From NCBI RefSeq assembly GCF_001279775.1, contig NZ_LGDG01000276.1:1-38762 (forward strand): 38,762 bases of DNA. Reading direction: 5' to 3'. Positions 18,145-25,476 of the stretch are shown here, one piece after another; the first letter of the stretch is position 1, and each line of letters starts with the position of its first letter. The stretch comes from Streptomyces sp. MMG1533 (GTDB lineage Bacteria; Actinomycetota; Actinomycetes; Streptomycetales; Streptomycetaceae). The position numbers and the translations under genes are program-made. Under the pieces are notes generated by a model. It ran no database searches and had not been told where the DNA came from. It saw only the letters and a list, made by a program, of their open reading frames with translations.

Positions 18145-19899
18145 ATGAGCCGCACAAGACCCCCCACTCCCGGGCGCCTGACCGCCGCTCTCGGCGCGAC
18201 CGCGCTGGCCGTCACGGCACTCGCGACCACCGTGCCGTCCGCCGAGGCGGTCCCCACCTCCGCCACCACCCTGGTCGTCAACGCCAACCAGACCCTGCGC
18301 TCGGTCACCCATGTGGCCAGCGGCAGCCTCTACGGCCTCGCCGACGCGTCCACCCCCGCCGACAGCCTGGTCACCGCCCTCAAGCCGCACACCTTCGTGC
18401 AGATGGCCCCGGGCGGCAGCCAGCTGCCCAACGGTGCGTCCAAGCCGGGCGGCGACGCACTCGTCGTAGCGCCCAAGGCGGCGCGCGCGGGCTCCAAGGT
18501 GGTCGTCCGCATGCCGGACTGGTACCCGAACTTCCCCTACAAGTGGGTGAGTTGGAGCGACTGGCTGTCCGCCGTCGACAAGCAGGTCACCGCCGTGCAG
18601 TCCTCGGGCGCCACCAACATCAGCGCGTACGAGATCTGGAACGAACCCGACTGGACCTGGGACACCGCGAACGCGGGCGCCTTCAACGCGGGTTGGGCAC
18701 GCACGTACAAGCAGATCCGGACGAAGGACACGACGACCCCGATCCAGGGCCCGAGCGACGCGTCCTGGAACCAGTCCCGGATGAGCCAGTTCCTCACCGA
18801 CGCCAAGGCCAGCGGCACCGTCCCGGACGTCATCGCCTGGCACGAACTGAGCGGCAGCCAGGACATCGCCGCGCACGTCTTGGCGTACCGCGCGCTGGAG
18901 AGCAGCCTCGGCCTCAGCCCGCGTCCGATCTCCATCGAGGAGTACGGCACGCCCACCGAGATGGGCAACTCCGGCGCCCTCATCGGCTATGTCGCCAAGT
19001 TCGAGCGGACCGGCGTCCGTGACGCCGAACTCGCCTTCTGGAACCACTACGGCACCCTCGGCGACACCCTGACCGACACCGGGGGCTCGCCGAACGGCTC
19101 GTACTGGACGTACAAGTGGTACGGCGACATGTCCGGCAACATGGTCGTCACCACGCCTCCCGCACAGACCGGCATCGACGGCTTCGCCTCCCGCAACGGG
19201 GCGGGCAACCAGATCAGCGTCGTCGCCGGCGGCTGCACGGGCTCCTGCGCGGTGACCGTCAACGGCCTCTCGTCCCTGTCGGCCTTCGGGAGCACGGTCC
19301 ACGTCAGGGTGGAGTACTCACCCCACACCGGCCGCACCACCGCGTCCCCCGGCCCGATCACGATCTCGGACGCCGACTACACGGTCTCGGGCGGCTCCGT
19401 CACCGTGCCGGTGACGATGAACGCCTCCGACGGCTACCGGGTCGTGGTCACCCCCAGCGGCACGTCCACCTCGCTGGCCGGGCGCTACCAGATCACCAAC
19501 CGGAACAGCGGTCTCGCCCTGGCCACCCAGAACACGGCGACCGCTCAGGGCACCTCGGTCGTCCAGGCCACGTCCACCACCGGCACCGACCAGAACTGGA
19601 CCCTGGTGGCCGCCGGCTCGGGCCTGTACAAGATCGTCAACCAGAAGAGCGGGCTGGTGCTCGGCATCAACACCATGAGCACCGCCGACGGCGGCACCGC
19701 CCTCATCTGGGGTGACAACGGCACCGCGGATCACCTCTGGCAGCTGATCCCGGCCCGCGACGGCTACTACAAGATCGCCAACTACAACAGCGGTCTGCTG
19801 CTGGGCGTGGATCAGATGAGCACCGCATCCGGCGCCCAGGTCCTCCAGTGGACCGACAACGGCACATGGGACCACCTGTGGAGGCTGACCTCGCGTTGA
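18145..19899 (+). CDS. secreted glycoside hydrolase (clan-A-like) with ricin-type domain
   Basis: The 584-residue protein has a Sec-type signal peptide cut after about SAEA (35). The catalytic domain (about 40-340) carries two glutamates placed as in clan GH-A barrels: E167 in YEIWNEPDW as the likely acid/base and E266 in SIEEYG as the likely nucleophile. A beta-sandwich (about 360-455) follows, then a ricin-type beta-trefoil (about 457-584) with three similar repeats (RYQITNRNSGLAL, LYKIVNQKSGLVLG and YYKIANYNSGLLLG), each followed by a W-containing segment. I cannot assign the GH family. As last gene of the arabinoside operon it probably attacks the extracellular polymer that supplies the importer. 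GAGGAG precedes ATG 18145. Confidence 0.8.
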   Translation: MSRTRPPTPGRLTAALGATALAVTALATTVPSAEAVPTSATTLVVNANQTLRSVTHVASGSLYGLADASTPADSLVTALKPHTFVQMAPGGSQLPNGASKPGGDALVVAPKAARAGSKVVVRMPDWYPNFPYKWVSWSDWLSAVDKQVTAVQSSGATNISAYEIWNEPDWTWDTANAGAFNAGWARTYKQIRTKDTTTPIQGPSDASWNQSRMSQFLTDAKASGTVPDVIAWHELSGSQDIAAHVLAYRALESSLGLSPRPISIEEYGTPTEMGNSGALIGYVAKFERTGVRDAELAFWNHYGTLGDTLTDTGGSPNGSYWTYKWYGDMSGNMVVTTPPAQTGIDGFASRNGAGNQISVVAGGCTGSCAVTVNGLSSLSAFGSTVHVRVEYSPHTGRTTASPGPITISDADYTVSGGSVTVPVTMNASDGYRVVVTPSGTSTSLAGRYQITNRNSGLALATQNTATAQGTSVVQATSTTGTDQNWTLVAAGSGLYKIVNQKSGLVLGINTMSTADGGTALIWGDNGTADHLWQLIPARDGYYKIANYNSGLLLGVDQMSTASGAQVLQWTDNGTWDHLWRLTSR

Positions 19900-19921
19900 G
19901 GCCGCCCCCTGGGTACGGGTA

Positions 19922-19946
19922 CGCCCCCGGATGTCGGCCGGGGGCG
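19922..19946 (+). terminator. hairpin terminator of the arabinoside operon
   Basis: A perfect nine-base stem, CGCCCCCGG against CCGGGGGCG, with a seven-base loop lies 23 bases past the stop of the last operon gene. It could also stop transcripts coming from purA on the other strand. Confidence 0.7.
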
Positions 19947-19974
19947 CACTCGTGTGCGGAGGCGGTGCTGAACC

Positions 19975-20055
19975 GCCGCACTGACTGCCGCACTGACTGC
20001 CGTACTGACCGCCGTACTGACCGCCGCAGCGACTGCCGTACTGACCGCCGTACTA
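19975..20055. repeat. 12-bp tandem repeat running into the purA stop codon
   Basis: Six complete copies and one partial copy of GCCG(C/T)ACTGAC(T/C) follow head to tail; the fifth copy carries GCAGCGACT. The partial seventh copy contains the purA stop triplet (20053-20055). The unit length is a multiple of three. On the purA strand, in the purA frame, the repeat reads as (Y/C)-G-(G/S)-(Q/R) units without an internal stop. Confidence 0.9.
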
Positions 20056-21336
20056 GATGAACGAGTTGATCTCGATCGTCTCGTCCCGGCCCGGGCCCAC
20101 GCCGATCGCGGAGATCGGGGCGCCGGACATCTCCTCCAGCGCCTTGACGTAGTCCTGGGCGTTCTTCGGGAGGTCGGAGAAGGACTTCGCCTTGGTGATG
20201 TCCTCGGACCAGCCGGGCAGGGTCTCGTAGATCGGCTTCGCGTGGTGGAAGTCGGACTGCGAGTAGGGGAGTTCCTCGACGCGCTTGCCGTCGATCTCGT
20301 ACGCCACGCAGACCGGGATCTCCTCCCAGCCGGTGAGGACGTCCAGCTTGGTGAGGAAGAAGTCCGTCAGGCCGTTCACGCGGGTCGCGTACCGGGCGAT
20401 CACCGCGTCGAACCAGCCGCAGCGGCGGTCACGGCCGGTCGTGACGCCCTTCTCGCCGCCGATGCGGCGCAGCGCCTCGCCGTCCTCGTCGAAGAGCTCC
20501 GTGGGGAACGGGCCCGCGCCCACCCGCGTGGTGTACGCCTTCAGGATGCCGATGACCCGGCTGATCTTCGTCGGGCCGACGCCGGCGCCGGTGCAGGCAC
20601 CGCCGGCGGTGGGGTTGCTGGACGTCACGAACGGATACGTACCGTGGTCGATGTCCAGCAGGGTGCCCTGGCCGCCCTCGAAGAGGACCACCTTGTCCTC
20701 CTCCAGGGCCTGGTTGAGCACCAGGACCGTGTCGGCGACATACGGCGCGAGCCTGTCGGCGTAGGTCAGCAGCTCCTCGACCACCTGGTCGACGGCGATC
20801 GCGCGCCGGTTGTAGAGCTTGGTGAGGATCTGGTTCTTGACGTCGAGGGCCGCCTCGACCTTCTGGGTGAGGATCGACTCGTCGTACAGGTCCTGGACGC
20901 GGATGCCCACACGGTTGATCTTGTCGGCGTAGGTCGGGCCGATGCCGCGCCCGGTGGTGCCGATCTTCCGCTTGCCGAGGAACCGTTCCGTCACCTTGTC
21001 GACAGTGACGTTGTACGGCGTGATGATGTGAGCGTTACCGCTGATCAGGAGCTTGGACGTGTCGACGCCACGCTCGTTCAGTCCGTTCAGCTCGGAGAAC
21101 AGGACCGACGGGTCGACGACGACTCCGTTGCCGATGACCGGGGTGCACCCCGGCGAGAGGATTCCGGAAGGGAGGAGGTGGAGGGCGTACTTCTGATCGC
21201 CCACGACTACCGTGTGGCCGGCGTTGTTGCCGCCCTGGTAGCGCACCACATAGTCCACCGAGCCACCGAGCAGGTCGGTCGCCTTTCCCTTGCCTTCGTC
21301 ACCCCACTGAGCACCGAGCAGCACAAGTGCGGGCAC
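20053..21336 (-). CDS. purA: adenylosuccinate synthetase
   Basis: This 427-residue enzyme joins IMP and aspartate with GTP to make adenylosuccinate, the first committed step to AMP, in the cytoplasm. The family motifs are all present: the GTP loop [11 protein letters not shown] with catalytic D13 and K16, NNAGHTVV with the second catalytic histidine, [13 protein letters not shown], and [14 protein letters not shown] near the substrate loop. Length is normal. GTG 21336 follows GGAAGGGG at about nine bases. It is a single gene with its promoter in a 200-base region shared with the divergent DAGK-like gene. The stop codon lies in the last copy of a 12-bp tandem repeat. Confidence 0.98.
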   Translation of the reverse strand: MPALVLLGAQWGDEGKGKATDLLGGSVDYVVRYQGGNNAGHTVVVGDQKYALHLLPSGILSPGCTPVIGNGVVVDPSVLFSELNGLNERGVDTSKLLISGNAHIITPYNVTVDKVTERFLGKRKIGTTGRGIGPTYADKINRVGIRVQDLYDESILTQKVEAALDVKNQILTKLYNRRAIAVDQVVEELLTYADRLAPYVADTVLVLNQALEEDKVVLFEGGQGTLLDIDHGTYPFVTSSNPTAGGACTGAGVGPTKISRVIGILKAYTTRVGAGPFPTELFDEDGEALRRIGGEKGVTTGRDRRCGWFDAVIARYATRVNGLTDFFLTKLDVLTGWEEIPVCVAYEIDGKRVEELPYSQSDFHHAKPIYETLPGWSEDITKAKSFSDLPKNAQDYVKALEEMSGAPISAIGVGPGRDETIEINSFI

Positions 21337-21380
21337 GCGCGTACACCCCTTCCGGGCGGGGCATGTCCAAGGTCAGGGGC

Positions 21381-21421
21381 GTACGGAACATTGACTGTGC
21401 CGCGCACAGCCTGTTTCGTAC
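21381..21421. promoter_or_regulatory. 41-bp two-part inverted repeat in the purA upstream region
   Basis: Outer arms GTACGGAACA and TGTTTCGTAC match at nine of ten positions, and inner arms CTGTGC and GCACAG match perfectly around CGC. Unequal spacers (4 and 2 bases) separate the arms. It begins 45 bases upstream of the purA start on the minus strand. It could be an operator for purA or the body of a structured RNA. Confidence 0.5.
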
Positions 21422-21476
21422 ACCGGCGACCTTCGTTGGCCGCAACCCGTCGGACCGGATGCCCCGGAATAGACGA

Positions 21477-21504
21477 AGCCCCTGGCGCAATAGCGCAAGG
21501 GGCT
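21477..21504 (+). terminator. strong stem-loop in front of the DAGK-like gene
   Basis: AGCCCCTGGCGC and GCGCAAGGGGCT form a twelve-position stem with one G-A mismatch and an AATA loop. The hairpin ends 33 bases before the start at 21538. It could end a short plus-strand transcript or act as an attenuator or leader hairpin for the gene. There is no T-run directly after it. Confidence 0.55.
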
Positions 21505-21537
21505 CTTGCACAAAGATGCTACCCGAGGAAGCGAGGC

Positions 21538-22440
21538 ATGACCGAGGTGGCGACTTCCGACCAGCTGCTGGTGGTCATCGACCCGGTCGCCCGCCGGACC
21601 GACGGTGAGGCCGTACGGATCGCAAAAGACGTGCTCAGCGCGGGTGCGACCACAAAAGTGTGCCTCCCGGAGGGGCCCGAGGAATTCGCCCGGGCACTCC
21701 AGAGAAGAGGGTCCCGAAGGCCGGTCGTGATCGGCGACGACCGGGCCCTGGTGCGGGCGGTGTCCGTGCTGCACCGGCGCCGGGAGCTGGCCGGATGCGG
21801 GCTGTCGGTGGTGCCGGTGGGGTGCGGCCTGTCCCTGGCCGGCTCCCTGGGGATCCCCACGGGCGCGGTCGCGGCGGCCCGGGCCGTCCTGGACGGCGCC
21901 GAGCGGCGCATGGACCTGCTGGTCGACGAGAGCGACGGGGTGGTGCTGGGGGCGCTGCGGATTCCGCCCCTGACGGGGGTCGCGGAGGATGCGGCGGAGG
22001 CCGATCGGCACGGCGCCGAGTTCGACTCCGGACGCCCCTCGATATGGACCTGCCAAGCCCTCGTACGGACCCTGGTGACGGCCCGCCCCACCCGCTCCCC
22101 CTCCCTGGCGTCCGCCCCCGGCCCCGCCCGCCTGCGCGTGGAGGTCGACGGGGTCACCCTGGTGGACCTGGACCAGCCGCTGGAGGCCCTGTCGGTCACC
22201 CCGGGCGCCTGGGGCGCCCCGGGGACGGCCGAGGTCGAGGCCCGGCCGCTGTCGGTGGGCGCGGAGGCGACTCCGCTGCTGGCGACGGGGCGGCGGATCA
22301 CCGTGTCGGGGCCGGACTTCCGGTACCGGGCGGACGCGGGGGTGTCGGGGCCGGTGCGGAGACGGACGTGGACGGTGTGGGAGGGGGCCTGGGGGCTGAC
22401 CTTGCCGGTGGCGGCGGCTGGTGATCACTCACTTGGGTGA
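21538..22440 (+). CDS. diacylglycerol kinase-like protein, probably without kinase activity
   Basis: The 300-residue protein resembles the DAGK catalytic family of lipid and sphingosine kinases. It has an N-terminal strand LLVVIDPVARR where the family often has an Asn-Pro turn, and VVPVGCGLSLAGSLGIPTG in place of the usual P-x-GTGND-x-A-R-x-LG segment. A C-terminal beta-rich half follows. However, the nucleotide motif GGDGT reads GDDRA here and GTGND reads GCGLS. The residues that hold ATP and metal are therefore lost. I infer a binding or scaffold role rather than phosphorylation. ATG 21538 follows GAGGAAGCGAGG. It is divergent from purA. The stop codon lies in a GTGATCAC repeat. Confidence 0.65.
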   Translation: MTEVATSDQLLVVIDPVARRTDGEAVRIAKDVLSAGATTKVCLPEGPEEFARALQRRGSRRPVVIGDDRALVRAVSVLHRRRELAGCGLSVVPVGCGLSLAGSLGIPTGAVAAARAVLDGAERRMDLLVDESDGVVLGALRIPPLTGVAEDAAEADRHGAEFDSGRPSIWTCQALVRTLVTARPTRSPSLASAPGPARLRVEVDGVTLVDLDQPLEALSVTPGAWGAPGTAEVEARPLSVGAEATPLLATGRRITVSGPDFRYRADAGVSGPVRRRTWTVWEGAWGLTLPVAAAGDHSLG

Positions 22441-22444
22441 TCAC
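22421..22444. repeat. paired GTGATCAC palindromes over a stop codon
   Basis: GTGATCAC, itself a palindrome, occurs at 22421-22428 and 22437-22444 with eight bases between. Together they can form a stem-loop or a double binding site. The TGA of the DAGK-like gene is inside the second copy. The Uma2 gene starts 67 bases downstream, so the repeat could be a terminator for one gene or an operator for the other. Confidence 0.5.
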
Positions 22445-22511
22445 ACCCTGGAACGCGCCCGTCCGCACCCGTCTCCGGTAACGCTGGTGTCCGCCTACGA
22501 AGGGAGGCACC

Positions 22512-23105
22512 ATGACGGTTATGGCAGAGCGCGCGTTGTCTCGGATGTCGGTGGACGTGTTCGAGCGGATCGCCGAATTCGCCGAGCGCGAGGACGAGAC
22601 CGTCAGGTTCGAATTCATCGATGGACGGATCGGACTCCGCAAGGTGACCAACGGCAATCACAGCGAGATCACCATGTGGCTGATCCGCCAGTGCATGCAG
22701 GCTCGGCCCGAACTCAACCTCTACCCGGGGCAGGGCCTGAAGGTGGAGGCCTACCGCAACGGCCGAGCCCTGCCCGACGGGGCACTCGCTCCTGTCGATC
22801 ACTTCCTGGGCCAGGGTGACTGGGCCGACCCCGACGGCGTGCTGATGACGGTCGAGATCACCTCGTACGACTCGGACACTCACGACCGCGACCGCGTGGA
22901 GAAGCCCCGTGGCTACGCCGAAGCCGGAGTCCCCGTCTACCTGCTGATCGACCGCGAGCACGCATCCGTCGTCGTGCACAGCAACCCGGACCCGGAAATC
23001 GGCTACCGGGACGTCCACACGGTGAAGATCGGCGAGACGGTCACCCTCCCCGACCCCGTCGGCATCACGCTCGACACCGGCCGGCTCAAGCCCTACATGG
23101 ACTGA
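22512..23105 (+). CDS. Uma2 family (DUF820) protein
   Basis: The 197-residue protein is a second, divergent member of the family found at 11.2 kb. It has RFEFIDGRI at about 32-40 and the nuclease-like acidic and lysine set: D89 in LPDG, E115 in LMTVEITSYDS and K131 in RVEKPRGYAEAGVP, followed by VYLLID. A run of roughly 20 extra residues precedes the core. ATG 22512 follows AGGGAGG at about five bases. Its last 13 bases overlap the 3' end of the convergent eutC gene. The biochemical role of the family is not established. Confidence 0.87.
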   Translation: MTVMAERALSRMSVDVFERIAEFAEREDETVRFEFIDGRIGLRKVTNGNHSEITMWLIRQCMQARPELNLYPGQGLKVEAYRNGRALPDGALAPVDHFLGQGDWADPDGVLMTVEITSYDSDTHDRDRVEKPRGYAEAGVPVYLLIDREHASVVVHSNPDPEIGYRDVHTVKIGETVTLPDPVGITLDTGRLKPYMD

Positions 23106-23887
23106 GCCACCGCCGTCGGCAACGCGTCCGACTCGTCCTTCAGCGCCACCCCGCTCCGCCCCAGCTCCCGCGCCCCCCTCAGCAGCGCCACCAGTTTCGC
23201 CGCCGCCGTCTCGTACATCAGGCCCAGCGGGGGCCGGATGTTGGACAGGCAGTTGCGGTCGGCGTCGGTCGTCACGCCGGGCCTCGGGCCGTAGGTCAGG
23301 TACGCGCCCAGCGAGTCCGCCGCCGACATGCCCGGGCGTTCCCCGACCAGGACCACGACGGCCGCCGCCCCCATCGCGTGGGCGACGTCGTCCCCCAGGG
23401 CCACCCGCGCCTGTTCGGCGAGGACGACGGGGGCCACCCGCCAGTCGGCCGGCAGCCGGGACCTCGTCGCCCGCACCATCGCCGCCGCGTGTTCGTGCAC
23501 CGCCCGGCTGGACAGCCCGTCGGCGACCACGAACACCAGGTCCCACTCCCCCGACGGCAGATGCGCGCGGTCGGTGGCGTCCAGGCGGCGGCCCAGGTCG
23601 GGGCGCTGGAGGTAGGTGAGCCGGTCGGGGGCGGCGCTGCGGACCCGTACCGTCGGCATCCCGGTCAGTGCGGCCGCGACCGTGTCCGGGTGGAACGGCG
23701 AGTGCACCGCGTCCCGCGCCGCCGCGTGCGCGGCCTGGAGCTCCAGGCGGTGCCGGGTCGGGAGCCCGGAGCCGGCCCGGCCGAGGCCGATGCGGGCCTG
23801 GGTGTGACGCCGTAGCGTCGACCACAGCGCCGAGTCCTCGGAGTGCGTGACCAGTTCACTCATGCCGCCGACTCCCGTTTCACTCAT
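23093..23887 (-). CDS. eutC: ethanolamine ammonia-lyase small subunit
   Basis: The 264-residue protein is the light subunit of the adenosylcobalamin-dependent lyase that turns ethanolamine into acetaldehyde and ammonia. Family segments are TQARIGLGRAGSGLPT near the N-terminus, DLVFVVADGLSSRAV, VLVGERPGMSAADSLGAYLTY and DRNCLSNIRPPLG. The cysteine and the SNIRP stretch line the cobalamin site in homologues. It starts at ATG 23887 within the TGA of eutB (ATGA overlap). A second ATG at 23863 follows a near-identical sequence because of a small duplication, so either may be used. It forms a complex with EutB. Confidence 0.95.
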   Translation of the reverse strand: MSETGVGGMSELVTHSEDSALWSTLRRHTQARIGLGRAGSGLPTRHRLELQAAHAAARDAVHSPFHPDTVAAALTGMPTVRVRSAAPDRLTYLQRPDLGRRLDATDRAHLPSGEWDLVFVVADGLSSRAVHEHAAAMVRATRSRLPADWRVAPVVLAEQARVALGDDVAHAMGAAAVVVLVGERPGMSAADSLGAYLTYGPRPGVTTDADRNCLSNIRPPLGLMYETAAAKLVALLRGARELGRSGVALKDESDALPTAVAQSM

Positions 23888-23893
23888 GCCGCC
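23855..23893 (-). repeat. 15-bp direct repeat duplicating the eutC start region
   Basis: TTCACTCATGCCGCC occurs at 23855-23869 and 23879-23893 (24-base period). On the coding strand it provides two in-frame GGCGGCATGAGTGAA starts, giving an N-terminus that reads MSETGVGGMSEL. Confidence 0.85.
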
Positions 23894-25272
23894 AGTCCCC
23901 GTCCGATCGCCGTCAGCGGATGCGCCGCGACCTCGCGGATCCCTCCGCGTTCGTCCAGCAGCCCGATCGACTCCAGCCAGGCCTCGAACTCCGGCGCCGG
24001 GCGCAGCCCGAGCACCTCCCGCAGGTACAACGCGTCGTGGTACGAGGCCGACTGGTAGTTGAGCATGATGTCGTCCCCGCCCGGCGTGCAGATCACGAAC
24101 GAGGCGCCCGCGACGCCGAGCATCGTCAGCATGGTCGCCACGTCGTCGTCATCGGCGTCCGCGTGGTTGGTGTAGCAGATGTCCAGGCCCATCGGCAGGC
24201 CGAGCAGCTTGCCGCAGAAGTGGTCCTCCAGGGCGGCGCGGAGGATCTGCCGGCCGTCGTAGAGGTATTCCGGGCCGATGAAGCCGACGACCGTGTTCAC
24301 CAGCAGGGGGTCGTAGCGGCGGGCGACCGCGTACGCCCGTGCCTCCACAGTCTGCTGGTCCACCCCGTGGTGCGCGTCGGCCGAGAGGGCGCTGCCCTGG
24401 CCCGTCTCGAAGTACATGACGTTCTTGCCGACGCTCCCCCGGTCCAGCCCGCGCGCCGCCTCGTACGCCTCGTCGAGCAGCCCGAGCGTGACCCCGAAGG
24501 AGGCGTTCGCCGCCTGCGTGCCCGCGACGGACTGGAAGACGAGGTCGACGGGCGCCCCGCGTTCCATCAGATCCACGCTCGTCGTCACATGGCACAGCAC
24601 GCACGACTGCGTCGGGATCGCGTACCGCGTGATGACCCCGTCCAACAGCTCCAGCAGGTCCCGTACGGCCTTCGGACTGTCCGTCGCCGGGTTGATGCCG
24701 ATCACCGCGTCGCCTGAGCCCAGCAGCAGGCCGTCGAGCAGGGCCGCGGCCACGCCCGACGGGTCGTCGGTGGGGTGGTTGGGCTGGAGGCGGGTCGCCA
24801 GCCGCCCCGGCAATCCGATCGTCGAGCGGAACGCGGTCACCACCCGGACCTTCCGCGCCACGGCCACCAGGTCCGCGTTCCCCATCAGCTTGGACACGGC
24901 CGCGACCATCTCCGGCGTCAGCCCGGGCGACACCGCCGCCAGCGCCCCGGCGTCCGCCACGTCCGACAGCAGCCACTCCCTCAGCTCGCCCACCGTCATC
25001 CCGGCCACCGGCGCGAAGGCCGCCGGGTCGTGTGTGTCGAGGATCAGCCGGGTCACGTCGTCGGTCTCGTACGGGATCACCGGCTCGGTGAGGAAGGTCG
25101 CGAGCGGCACCTCGGCCAGCGCCCAGCGGGCCGCGACCCGCTCCCGGGCGGACGACGCGGCGAGTCCGGCCAGCCGGTCGCCGGAGCGCTCGGGGCTCGC
25201 GGCGGCGAGCAGGCGCGCGAGGGAGTCGAAGCGGTGGCGTTCGCCGCCGAGGGTGGACGTGTAGGTGCTCAT
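23884..25272 (-). CDS. eutB: ethanolamine ammonia-lyase large subunit
   Basis: This 462-residue protein is the catalytic barrel subunit. Recognisable family segments are LMGNADLVAVA, LQPNHPTDDPSGVAAALLDG, GDAVIGINPATDS, PTQSCVLCHVTT, FQSVAGTQAANASFG and YFETGQGSALSADAHHG. They hold the substrate and cobalamin residues of known enzymes. Length is normal. With EutC it forms the coenzyme B12-dependent lyase. ATG 25272 has no ribosome site, but TAGCGT ends seven bases upstream, so the mRNA is probably leaderless. There is thus no room for a cobalamin riboswitch in the leader. No reactivating factor (EutA) or microcompartment shell gene is in the window. Confidence 0.97.
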   Translation of the reverse strand: MSTYTSTLGGERHRFDSLARLLAAASPERSGDRLAGLAASSARERVAARWALAEVPLATFLTEPVIPYETDDVTRLILDTHDPAAFAPVAGMTVGELREWLLSDVADAGALAAVSPGLTPEMVAAVSKLMGNADLVAVARKVRVVTAFRSTIGLPGRLATRLQPNHPTDDPSGVAAALLDGLLLGSGDAVIGINPATDSPKAVRDLLELLDGVITRYAIPTQSCVLCHVTTSVDLMERGAPVDLVFQSVAGTQAANASFGVTLGLLDEAYEAARGLDRGSVGKNVMYFETGQGSALSADAHHGVDQQTVEARAYAVARRYDPLLVNTVVGFIGPEYLYDGRQILRAALEDHFCGKLLGLPMGLDICYTNHADADDDDVATMLTMLGVAGASFVICTPGGDDIMLNYQSASYHDALYLREVLGLRPAPEFEAWLESIGLLDERGGIREVAAHPLTAIGRGLAA

Positions 25273-25279
25273 GCCGAGG

Positions 25280-25308
25280 ACGCTACGAGGCTCGGCCCGG
25301 CCGGTCCA
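25280..25308 (-). promoter_or_regulatory. leaderless promoter of eutBC
   Basis: On the minus strand TGGACC (25308-25303), a 17-base spacer and TAGCGT (25285-25280) are followed after seven bases by the eutB ATG. Both boxes are close to the actinomycete vegetative consensus. Confidence 0.55.
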
Positions 25309-25476
25309 CGAGCTGCCGGAGAGTTAACGAAGGCGTTCGCCACGCCCTGGTTTTTAAAGGTCTGGTTGACATACATTTAACGCTTCCAGCCTCTTGCGCG
25401 ACTCATTCGCCCTTCAGGATTCCGGACCAGTACCCAAGCGTGCCGACAGGACGGCCGACAGGAGAGGGGCCACCCG

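Noticed and set aside
19975..20055. CRISPR array
   Set aside because: The units are contiguous 12-bp copies without spacers and there are no cas genes.
20242..21537. Upstream extension of the DAGK-like gene across purA
   Set aside because: The extended frame is antisense to purA; ATG 21538 has a ribosome site and matches the start of recognisable fold.
25273..25476. Cobalamin riboswitch before eutB or the permease
   Set aside because: I could not find a B12-box-like segment in these 204 bases, and eutB appears leaderless.
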